Below are positions 21,950 through 32,442 of a DNA stretch of 64,000 bases, one piece after another (positions within the stretch are counted from its first letter, which is position 1; every line of letters starts with the position of its first letter). The notes below the pieces were generated by a model. It did not search any database and had not been told where the DNA came from. It was given only the letters and a program-made list of their open reading frames with translations. The stretch comes from Nymphaea colorata. Taxonomy: Eukaryota; Streptophyta; Magnoliopsida; Nymphaeales; Nymphaeaceae. The stretch covers positions 19,286,581 to 19,350,580 of the forward strand of contig NC_045147.1 in assembly GCF_008831285.2 (NCBI RefSeq), in the 5' to 3' direction. Position numbers and translations under genes: made by a program.

Positions 21950-23302
21950 GTAGCCTGACACAACAGTACTTTAACCAGGGAGATCGAGTACGCGCCTGGA
22001 AAAATTCAATTTCGATGGATCAATATTCACATTGTCATCCTGTAGAAGTAGTTATATATGAGTGACATTTTTAAAAACATCACAAAGACATATTCCATCA
22101 TGATAATGTCCAATATTCAATAAAATTTTTAAAATTTTGTATATATTTAATTTTTTTTGTTTCTTTTTTGGTTAAGAGATGTTATATATGTTTTTGACTT
22201 CATCTTTGTACTTGCAAGCAATGTTATAAAAGGCGTAGCGTATCGCGTATCGGTCGGGCTGACCTATACGCTGTATCGTAACGTATCGTAAACGTAGCGT
22301 AGCGTATCGTAAAATTAATTTTTTAATTTTAAAAAATATTTAAAAATAAAAAAAATAGAGAAAATTTATTAAAAATCTGAAAAAATAAACAAAAAATAAG
22401 AAATCAAGAAAAATATATTCAAATATAAAAAAGATCATCATACATAAGGAACATTCATGTGTGTCAACAACGCATGCAAAAATTAGAAATTAGATATTCA
22501 AAATAACATAATAAGCATCCATCACAGTTTTAAACTTGAAAATTTTATAGAATCTTAAGACTTAGAGTCTTAGGACTTATATTACATCACAATTTTATAA
22601 GTTCAAAACATATAGTTATCAACTTATCATCTTTCATGATTTAACGATAATATTTTCCAAATCCATGAATCCTTGGTTATTTTTGATGAAAATGTGTAAA
22701 ATCTCTCCCTCCTACGTCTCTTGGAGTCTTTAAATACAAGAAGAGAGAGAGAGGGAGGAGTGTTTAAACTTTAAAAAATAAAAAATTTTGTGTTTTAACC
22801 CGTATCGTACGATACGGGGGTGTATCGCCCGTATCGTACGATACGGCCCCCGTATCGCACGTATCGTGCGATACGTGTACGATACAGACGCGTATCGTCT
22901 TTAAACAGCGTATCGTATAGGTTTTTTTGACCTATACGATACGTATCGTACGATACGCGATAACATTGCTTGCAAGAGAAAAAACTGATTTATTGGCTAT
23001 AGAATTTCTAACCTTTACAATATTTTTAAATTTCTAATACTGATAATATTAAAACTCCTTCTGACTCTCTGAGTGTAATTATTGTTGGATGAAGAAGCAG
23101 CACTAAGGAAAGTGTGGAGCGTAGACCCAACCACCACCGGTCCTACTTAAAAGCACGCCGTGAAGGGCACGGGGCTCTTGGGCCCGAGCATTCGATTTTC
23201 TTCCTTTTTCTTCATGTTTGCTGCATCACCAGAAAAGCACCACCGTGCTTGTCTCTTATGTTTAGCATAAGTTGCCTGGATTGGTTTCGGCCGCTTGCTA
23301 AA
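21950..23302 (+). promoter_or_regulatory. Proximal upstream region of RLP unit 2, split by a 750-bp element
   Basis: Matches 5800-6350 and 31790-32350. The palindromic element at 22219-22968 separates the distal half from the last 330 bp before the TATA-like motif at 23303-23312. Any upstream control element has therefore been pushed about 0.75 kb away. Confidence 0.5.
22219..22968. mobile_element. 750-bp TIR element built from CGTATCG palindromes
   Basis: Flanked by perfect 8-bp repeats cttgcaag (22211-22218 and 22969-22976); units 0, 1 and 3 show the empty site with a single 'ttgcaagagaaaaaa'. The ends are 'caatgttat' and 'ataacattg', followed by longer imperfect inverted repeats. Both subterminal zones (22235-22310 and 22795-22960) are packed with 'cgtatcgtacgatacg' units that can fold on themselves. 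The centre is AT-rich and non-coding. The 8-bp TSD fits hAT-type transposition, but the termini are not classic hAT. No transposase is present. Confidence 0.85.
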
Positions 23303-23389
23303 TATATATAGATATAAGATTAGAGAGCTCCTCAGGTTGGATGCACTTTTACCTAATCCAGCGATCAAAGAGTGTTGTTGCACTCCATC

Positions 23390-26300
23390 ATGGGCCAAGG
23401 TGCCGCTCCAATTCCTCAAGCACCGAATCCATTGTTGCTATGCAGAAGCACCATTATTTTATGGGTCTGTTCGTTATTGGTGTGGTATGTGCTTCGAAGT
23501 ATGAAACACCACCACCACCACCAACGAGTACAGCAACGAGGGGAGCAGCTTCGAGGATCTGCCTCCCCAACCAGAGTTCAGCACTTCTTCAATTCAAGCA
23601 GAGCCTTCTCATCTTACCTGATGCGCTGAGCTCATGGCAGCATAATGGATCCGACTGCTGTCACTGGAAAGGAGTTATTTGCAATAACCTCACTGGCTTC
23701 GTCATTGCATTGGAGATACCTTTTCATGATCTTGGCGTTTATGGATATGATCAAGATATCTATCTTAAAGGTGTCGCCCTTGACTCTTCCCTGTTCAAGC
23801 TTCGATATTTGCAACGTTTGGATCTCAGCTACAACCTATTGAACGGTATGATCCCCAAGAGACTCGTGGAACTCAGCCACCTAACACACCTCAATCTGTC
23901 CCATTGTGAGTTCTCTGGTCAGATCCCAATAGAGCTGTCCCAAATGACACGATTGGTCTCTCTTGATCTCTCTTATAATCCTCGCCTACTACTCCAGCAT
24001 CCTAATTTCTTACAGCTTTTCAAGGGCTTAGTTCATTTGGAGCACCTTCGACTGGATAGAGCTGACGTCTCCATGAGCTTAAGAGAAGTAAGCATGACCT
24101 TGTCCTCATCTCAGGAACTGCAAACATTAAGCTTATCTGGGTGTAATATTTCTGGCACAATGGACGAATCACTTCTCCATTTTCAGTCGCTATCTTACTT
24201 GGATTTGGGGTCCAACCAACTTGAAAGTAGTATCCTTGAAGGTTTATGCTCGCTTGGGGACATCACTTCGTTAAGGCTTCGTGGAAATTTCATGACCGGA
24301 GCAATTCCGCCATGTCTTTTCAGTCTTCCCTCTTTAAAGGTGCTGGACCTCGGCGGCAACCATCTGAACTCACAAATCCCCAACCCAATCCCCTCCTCCC
24401 TAACTGAACTGGACCTAAGTGGCAACGGACTAACTGGGAGCATTCCCTCATCACTCTTCAACCTCTCCTTTCTAGAAACACTAGAGCTCAGCCACAATCT
24501 CCTAACAGAGAACATTCCTTCTTCCCACTTCAATCTCCCTTTCCTAAAAAAGTTAGTCCTCAGTGGGAATAGCCTAACTGGGACCATTCCATCATGGCTT
24601 TTCAACCTCTCCTCCTTAGAAGAACTAGACCTCAGTAGCAACCGTCTACTTCTGATTCCCTCAATGCTGTTCAATCCAATCTCACCATTAAACACAGTAA
24701 ACCTTAGTGATAATTCCCTAAGTCGGAGTGTTCCCTCATGGCTTTTCAACCTCTCCTCCTTAGAGTCACTAGACCTTAGCAACAACTTCCTAACTGGGGT
24801 TCCCTCGCTGCTTTTCAACTCAAACTCCTCCTTAACAACACTAGATCTTTGTCACAACAACTTGATGGGCAGAATTCCTCCCTCGCTTTTCACCCTTCCT
24901 TCCTTAAGGAAACTAATCCTCGGAAGTAATAAGTTCAGTGATCTGCTCGCCAACTTTGACAATAACCTATACTCCCAGCACTTGGAATTCCTTCAGCTTG
25001 ATCACAATTTTCTTAGTGGTGATATCTCTTCTTTTGTGAAGAGACTTCCTGCCTTGAAAAGCATTGACCTTTCCTCTAATTGTTTCAATGTTACCGTTGA
25101 TCTTTCTTTCCTTTTTAGTATCAAGGGCCTTGCTGCATTGGACCTTTCCAATAACACAAGGCTGACTGTTGATTCATCCCATTCCAGTGACGATGCCCAA
25201 GGTAGTTCCAAGGATTCTCCTGGGATTCAATCTTTAAAATTGAACTCTTGTAATATTCGGACTTTTCCGAGATTTGTCTGTAAACTTAGCAATCTTGTGG
25301 CTCTAGAACTTTCCAACAATAACATGGAAGGGGAGATACCATCTTGCCTGTGGTGGGAACTTAGTAGCTTTGATGCTCTGGTTCTTGATCATAACAAGCT
25401 ACATGGTTTTGAAGAACCAGCCCATCGGATTAGCTTAGCTGCAGATGGCGGCCTTTTGTACATGTCTGTCTCCAATAATCGGATCGAAGGGGAAATTCCA
25501 ACTTTCCTTTGCGATGTAGCACCAACGTTCTTGGACATGTCAGAGAATTCCTTGACGGGTGAGATACCGGATTGCCTTGGTAAACATGTGGCTGTACTGA
25601 ATTTGAGAAAGAATCAACTAGGAGGCCAAATTCCCGATGAATTCAAGTCAGGGCTTCTCATGTTTGTCGCCTTGAGTGACTACTTACTCACTGGCAAAAT
25701 TCCAAGGTCTCTCTTCAATCGCTCATCTTTGAGGGTCCTCGATCTAGGAAACAACAAGTTGAACGACTCTTTTCCTTCACAGCTAGGCCAACTGGGCATG
25801 CTTCAAGTGCTGATTTTGAGATCCAACCATCTACATGGACCTATTACAGTTAACACTTCTCAGCAAGAATTTCATTGATTAAAGATCTTCGACATATCTA
25901 ACAATTACTTTTCAGGGTCTCTCCCACATGAGTTGTTTCAAGGCTTCAAGGCCATGATGTCAGGTACCAAAGAGAATGAAATTGAGTTCTTTGAAATCGG
26001 CTTGACCTTCTTGAGTGGGTATTGGGAACGGGATGTTGACCTGTACGTGGAGGAAACAATCAAGGGAGAATATCGTTTGTTTAAAGAGGTCAAGAGGGAC
26101 TTGACTATCATAGACCTATCTAGCAATAATTTCACAGGCCGAATTCCTGAAGAGATAGGGTCCTTGACGTCCTTATACATATTAAACATTTCTAGAAACC
26201 ATCTAGTTGGCTCCATCCCCGAGTCATTTGGAAAGTTGCAGCAGATGGAGTCGTTAGATCTCTCTCACAACCAGTTATCGGGAGTTATACCAGGGGAGCT

Positions 26301-26699
26301 ATCTGAACTCACATTTCTTGCAGTCTTGGACCTGTCATACAATGACTTGCATGGGATGATACCACAAGGAAACCAGTTTAGTACTTTTCCGGCATCTTCT
26401 TTTGAAGGAAACCCGAAGCTCTGTGGACTACAGGTGAACAGGTCTTGCTCTCATGTTGTAGAAGTTGGCTCTCATGCTGGAGGAGATGGCCTCGTTGATG
26501 AGGAAAACAAGCAAATAAAAGAGAAGGGATGGAAGTATGGATCAGTAGGATTCGGTTTTGCAGTTGGCTTGGTGATCACAACTGTCCCTTCTTGTTCATG
26601 AACAAAGTGACAGATTGCTATTGGGATCGAACTGACAGGATGGTAGACTTCATCCTGCAGCGGGTTTTCCCTTCTCGATTTGGCAGGCGTAGGCATTGA
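23390..26699 (+). pseudogene. Clade A RLP of unit 2, three lesions
   Basis: This is a close paralogue of the gene at 7062-10337, with the same layout: signal peptide, LRRNT (DCCHWKGV), LRR array, island, last LRRs, TM, basic tail. Lesions by comparison: one base missing in the signal-peptide codons near 23455-23462; a Trp codon changed to TGA at 25876-25878 (cattgattaaag versus cattggttaaag); one base missing in the TM codons near 26583, ending the frame at 26601. From the out-of-register ATG at 23341 a frame stays open to 25878 (845 codons), but it lacks a normal signal peptide, the C-terminal LRRs and the TM. It keeps the last-LRR segment (SELTFLAVL) missing from unit 1. Confidence 0.85.
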
Positions 26700-26931
26700 G
26701 CGGTCAGGTTCTCCTCTTGAATCAAGATTGGCTCCAGTTTTCTGGTGCTAGTGAAGTCCATCTTGGTTGGCATGTGTGTTCCCTATGATCCGACACAAAG
26801 TTTTTTAACCCAAGGCCCTGTGATTGACCAACCATAATCCATGTGTCTATAGCTGCAATATGGCTTTCTTTTGCCTTTCTTCTTGTTTTTGTTTCGTTTT
26901 GCCCTTTTTTGGTGTAGCTGATTGTAAATTC

Positions 26932-26937
26932 AATAAA
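26932..26937 (+). terminator. Poly(A) signal AATAAA of the unit 2 RLP
   Basis: Same position and context as in unit 1 ('gtaaattcaataaa'). Retained although the gene is broken. Confidence 0.45.
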
Positions 26938-26949
26938 AATTTCACTGAA

Positions 26950-27600
26950 TCCTCAGATGGTGAAAAGCAAAAAGTTGGTTGTTCATGAAAATGAAAGGCT
27001 TTTGTCAAACACTTGATCAAAGTGAATGTTACTTATATGACTTAAAAATGAGCGATGCATTTTATTTTTCTCCTGTAGATGACATTCAGGGTGACGCCTT
27101 GTCACCCTGTTTCATTTCTAATTGAAATCCCACACAGCAGAATGAAGGAGCTCGTGAATTGGTTTTAGAAATTAGGTTTGGATCAAGTAAAAAGCGCGTC
27201 TGTAATATATAGAATCGCTAAAAGTGAAAAAGGAAACAAAAAAAAAAAAGGAACAGCATTTTTTCAGTTTTCAAAAGAGAAATGCAGTTGCTTGTTCCCA
27301 TATGATCTCCACTAACAAGGGCACCGTTAATTGCTTTACTTTTTATCATCGTTCCTAATTGCAGCTTTACTTGGATTAATTAATCGGATTCACATATATT
27401 GAGCTGTTTTAGAATTATATCCAAGTTTGAAAACGGACAGAGATGCAATGGAATTCGGATATGTTGTGTCCAATAACTGAGAGAAAGCCGATGAGCAAAT
27501 TTGAATATGCTAATAAGAAAGCAGCACGGTTGAAATTATCCAGACATCTAATCCCAACTACAACTCAAGTCCATGAACTCAGGGTAGTTTTTTTTTTAAT
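26950..27600 (+). repeat. Conserved downstream spacer of RLP unit 2
   Basis: Collinear with 16700-17535 and 36045-36990, without a retrotransposon. No coding region is supported. Confidence 0.6.
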
Positions 27601-27639
27601 ATCTGGAAACGTTAAATTAGTCGCATTTTGCCAACAAGT

Positions 27640-28875
27640 GATGAAGTTAAATGAAAAAACAAAACTTTCCTCATCGTGTTTTTCTACTGCCTAAATTGGA
27701 GACCCTCGAAATCTCAAACAACAACTAGTTGGTTGCGTCTTTGCCGTCAGGAAACCTTACAGAGAGTCTCAAATATTCGACAGTTTCATCTTTCTTCGAT
27801 CAAAAAGCTGTCCCATGGGCTTTTGACGCCCTCAGGTCCTCTACCACAACCACACATATATCAGGTGGGATCAAATAGAACCGATGAAAACACCTTTTCA
27901 TCCTCTACTTCAACTAGAATCTCCTCTAGGAATTTATCGAGGAGCAAGAATCCATCCCTGCAGCTTTATGCTCATTTCCTTGTCTCACTTCTTTGAGTCT
28001 CAACAACAACTCTTTAAATGGGACAATTCCTTTGCGTCTTTTCAGTCTTCCCACTTGTTTGAGTCTGCTGCTTAACTTGGAACGTCGCATCGTTCTACAT
28101 CCCAAGTTCAAATTTCTCACGTCTTATCCTTCATAACAATCTACTGAGTGGAGGGAGATATCTTCTCTTTCTTGCATAGACAATCCTCTCTACAACTAGT
28201 TAGACTTTCCTCCAAATATTTTAGTGGTGTCATCAGTCTTTCACAACTTTTGAGCTTCACGCCTGTTTGATGCACAGCAAACTTCTTGTGCATCGGGATA
28301 AAAGTCACATTTGTTTGTATGGCTCGCGGGGTGTGCATCAAACGCTGAAATTGGCACAATCAGGGTAAAGTTAAGTTAACGCGGAAAAAAGTCGAAGAAA
28401 ATAGTATTATAGGAGAGTTCAGGAACCGTGGACTAATTAATTGATGCACCATTCTTCAAATTCTGGAAGAAAATGGAACTAAAATAATAATTGGCCTCGT
28501 AGATAGTTCACTTTTTAAAATTGCTGGAGTTGCATGATTTACAGGGGCGGTGTCAAAAAATAAAAAAGCACGTGTAATTTTTTAAAAATTTTCACTTATA
28601 CAAATTTTTAAAAATTTAGTTCGTTTTTTTATTAAATTTTGAAACTAAGTTCCGCTCTCTAATGGAAAAATTATTGGTTCTACTCCTATCTCTGAATTTA
28701 TGTGTAAAGTGGGTTCTTATTTCAGGTCTAGGTCGTCGGTCGAACTCACCCATCTCGACCTGCCCTTTCAACAGTTCTCTGGTCAGATCCCAGTAGAGCT
28801 CAGCTGTCCCAAATGAGACACTTGGTGACTACTTAACTGGAAGCATCCCATCATCACTTTTCACAGTTCCCATCA
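27640..28875 (+). pseudogene. Clade B RLP relic, unit 2
   Basis: The relic starts like the unit 1 relic ('ttggagaccctcgaaatctc' near 27697, an LETLEIS LRR piece), then has pieces such as LTSLSLNNNSLNGTI near 27985-28030 and LPFQQFSGQIPVEL near 28755-28795. Stops and frameshifts separate them. At about 28400-28660 it shares with 18130-18400 a stretch containing 'acaggggcggtgtcaaaaa', which resembles a MITE terminus and so predates the unit duplication. It encodes nothing usable. Confidence 0.65.
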
Positions 28876-31020
28876 TCACGTCTCGGATCAAATAGAAACA
28901 TCTTACATCAAATCTGGACTACATGATGTGAAAGTTCAAATCGAGCTTTGGATTGGATCTGAACCATTGACATCCTTAGTTCTTGGTCCCTGTTAAAATT
29001 GTGTGGTTCAGATTCAGATCTCAATTGGAGGTCCGCTAAGCTTGATTAGGACCCGCATTCAGGATGTTTCACAAGAACAAAGCGTTTCAGATCTCATGAA
29101 CAAAGCTCTTTTCTCTGATTTAATTTATTTTTGGTGAGGTGCAGTTTGGTAGATCTTAACCAGACCGTGATAAGGGACCTATTTTAGGTGCCAAACTTTT
29201 GACTTCATTAGAGTCCAATTGGATCGAGCTAATTTTGGCTTATTTGTTCCAAGAGAATATATGCTCATAATCAACTTTTGGATTTCAAATCTCTTGAATT
29301 TTATTGGGTTCAATCACTAAAAGAATTTGAATATTCATGTTTTTTTTTTTTGTTGGGTAGTTGCCTGTGCACTGAGATTATAAATGTCAAGTCCAATTCG
29401 ACTAACGAATATATAGGGATATGATTATTGGGTTTACAGCTGCACTAAATCCAAGTTAATTTACAAAACCTCATGACACTTGACTCCATTCTCTGTTAGG
29501 ATATATTTACAACTTCGTAAGCGATGCTTTTCTATGGCCTGTTCAAGAAACTCAGTAACTGACATCAACCGCAACGGATATAACCAGGAAAATCAACTTA
29601 AAAGAAGAATTTTACTAACAAAGCCTTTCCGATCAGCATTCAGGATTTTTCACAAGAACAAAGCCTTTCCGATCTCATGAACTAATAAATCTCATGAACT
29701 TAAAAGAAGAATTTTACTACGTTAATGAAGACGAATTTGTAACCTGGATATAAACTCGATCCCATTTGAAATGCTTATCTACATGAGTGAGTGGGGCAAT
29801 TTATCAAACCCACTTCTGATTCAAAATTATTTTCGTACAGCTATCCAAACTACTGCAGAAATGAAGGTTCCGCTTAAGATCAATCGGACAGAATTGCGCT
29901 GCTTTAATCCTAGATCGCTTAGTTTTCGGCCCCATGAAAAGACTCTGCTCAATCTCGTGGCCTATATTTAAGGGGTTTGGTGATTGGAGAGAATACATTA
30001 ATACAGTGGCGGAGCCAGCGTGGGGCAGGTGTGGGCGCCTGCCCACGCCAGCTCAAGAAAACTCCATATGAAATGGAGTCTCAACCCAGCTTCACCCCTG
30101 TGTTGCCCACGCCAATATTTGCTTTATTTTTAAAATAACAGAAAATTTTTTCACAAACTATGTACTAGTGCCCCATAGCCAAAAATTTCTGGCTCCGCCA
30201 CTGCATTAATAAGGTCAGCAAGCAGCCGATTAGACAACTTAAGGAACCCGCTCTTTTATCATGTTTACTAGACTTGGCTAAACGTATTCAAATGGTTGAC
30301 CACACAAACCAGATCCTTGCGAACTGAGCCAAGAGGAGGACTAAAGGTCTGGATGGAGGCTCGCCTCGGCCTCCTCTACCGATCGCCAAATTGATGCAGG
30401 TTCTTGTGCTCTATCGACAACGTGCTTTGATGAAATAAAGTGAAATATGTGGTATCCTGATCCGTAAGCAGAAAGAATGCATCATATGATCATAGAACCC
30501 GATCTTGGTCACTTAGTACCCGGTCCATTTGTATAAAAAAGTTTGTATACGTTTCAATGAAAGCGGAAAATGAACAAACAAAAGTGAAAAAGGTTAGGAA
30601 TATAAAGGCAACAGTTCAATCCAAGATGAATGAGGTCAAGAAAGTTCAATCAAACCGATGTTGAGAATCGATCCCAATCGGGTTATGTTTTTATTGCCCA
30701 CAGTGATTGAGATACGAGTTCTTCCTTGCTTCAAAAACATTGCTGGTTATGTTTTTAGTCTTGGAAGACAACGATATTATCTTATCAGTATATATATATA
30801 TATATATGCAGGTGGTAATATTCTAATAATTAAAAGAAAAAGGACAAAGTCATTTAGAACCGTGCCTACCAGGAACGATAAGGCTTAAGCAACACGTCTT
30901 AGACAATGGCATCATTCATTCCTACAGGTGGTTGGCTTGAAGTCTTGCATGAAAATGACGGTATCATGTTACAATATGTGGAGTTTATTAGAGAATTGTT
31001 AATACGCACATCTTATCCAT
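28876..31020. other. Intergenic stretch specific to unit 2
   Basis: No supported gene. It holds the hAT MITE at 30004-30203 and a TA microsatellite near 30789-30807. I saw no clear counterpart in units 1 or 3. Confidence 0.5.
30004..30203. mobile_element. hAT-type MITE, 200 bp
   Basis: Perfect 15-bp terminal inverted repeats CAGTGGCGGAGCCAG and CTGGCTCCGCCACTG, flanked by perfect 8-bp TSDs cattaata (29996-30003 and 30204-30211). It contains an inner palindrome 'gtgggcgcctgcccac'. These are the hallmarks of non-autonomous hAT elements. A related, more decayed copy lies at 58966-59113. Confidence 0.93.
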
Positions 31021-31023
31021 CGG

Positions 31024-31750
31024 TTTGGAGCTCATACAAATTTATATTCTTTTCAATTATTTAGTTTCTGACATCAAGTTAAAATTACAACTTTATTTTT
31101 TAAATTTTTTAAAAAAAAACGAAAATATGCTATGAGATTGCCACCAAAATATTGTAGTTTGGCTTGCAATTCTCTATTTAGACGGTCGCTTCCGTAAAGA
31201 AAAGAGTGTGGCGACCATGGCTATCGTGTCCGACAAGGCAACCAACACAACTTCCACAAAGATGTCAACAGTATGTCCATGCCTACTGCGACCGACGGGG
31301 CACAAAGAGACCTTAGACAATGACGTCAACAACACGCCGGTGACTCGGAGTCTTGCATGATATAAAGATATATGCGTGGGGTCTTCCTTGAAAATGACAG
31401 CATGATATGGTAATATATATATTTTTATTATGTGTTGTTCAGATGAAGTCTTCTTGCCTACTATTCGGTTTACAATGTCAAAAACTTGATCTCACATTTT
31501 CTTTATGCTGCACACATTAAATCAGTATGGAGTCCATACAAGTTTTCATTCCTTTTATTTTTTATTTTACAAATGAAGTTAAAATAATATATTTTAATTT
31601 TGTTTAAAAAATGAAGGGAAATAGGCCGACATGCAACAATACGCGTATCAGTCAAGAATTTCTGTCTGCGTTGGTTTTCAATGGTTGTTCCACCCAAATG
31701 CCTGGTGTGTCTAAAAGGTCCTATCAATTTCTTCAATTCGAATGCAAAAG
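31024..31750 (+). repeat. Distal upstream region of RLP unit 3, shared with unit 0
   Basis: Collinear with about 865-1440. Extra sequence here (about 31200-31500) is absent from unit 0. Confidence 0.6.
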
Positions 31751-32357
31751 GTGCATAAAATCCTGATGGAGAGTCTAAATTGATAAAAGACAGTACTTTA
31801 ACCCGGGAGATCGAGTACGCACCTGGAAATATTCAAATTCGTTGGATCAAGACATGTTGCCAGACCTTCTTATTCACATTATTATCCGGTAGAAGTAGTT
31901 ATATATGAGTGACATTTATAAGAACATCACAAAGACATATTACATCATGATAATGTCCAATATCCTATAAAATTCTTAATTTTTTTATATATTTAATTTT
32001 TTTTGTTTGTTTTTTGGTTAAGAGATTTTATACATGCTTTTTACTTCATTTTTCTACTTGCAAGAGAAAAAAACTGACTTATTGGTTACAGAATTTCCAT
32101 CCTTTATAGTATTTTTGAATTTATAATACAGATAATATTAAAACTCCTGAGTGTAACGTTTGTTGGATGAAGAAGCAGCACAAAGAAAAGCGTGGAGCAT
32201 AGACCCAACCACCACCGGTCCTATGTAAAAGCGCGTCGTGAAGGGGATGGAGCTTCCGGGCCCGAGCATCTTCCTTTTTCTTCACCACCGATGCTTGTCT
32301 CTTATGTTCAGCAGAAGTTGCGTATCGTATTTTGATTGGTTTCGACTGCTTGCTACA

Positions 32358-32365
32358 TATATAGA
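32358..32365 (+). promoter_or_regulatory. Candidate TATA box of the unit 3 RLP
   Basis: TATATAGA in the context kept by all units, 78 bp before the ATG at 32443. In this unit an extra out-of-frame ATG at 32435 lies just before the main start and would open an overlapping frame. Confidence 0.4.
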
Positions 32366-32442
32366 TATAAGATTAGAGAGCTCCTCGGGTTGGATGCACT
32401 TTTACCTAATCCAGCGATCAAAGAGTGTTGTTGCATGCCATC

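Noticed and set aside
22235..22960. A CRISPR-like or satellite array
   Set aside because: The CGTATCG units have no regular spacers, lie within a TIR element with TSDs, and the genome is a plant nucleus.
24195..24818. A 207-codon minus-strand protein
   Set aside because: It is the antisense of the LRR repeats, and the same kind of shadow frame appears at the matching place in units 1 and 3.
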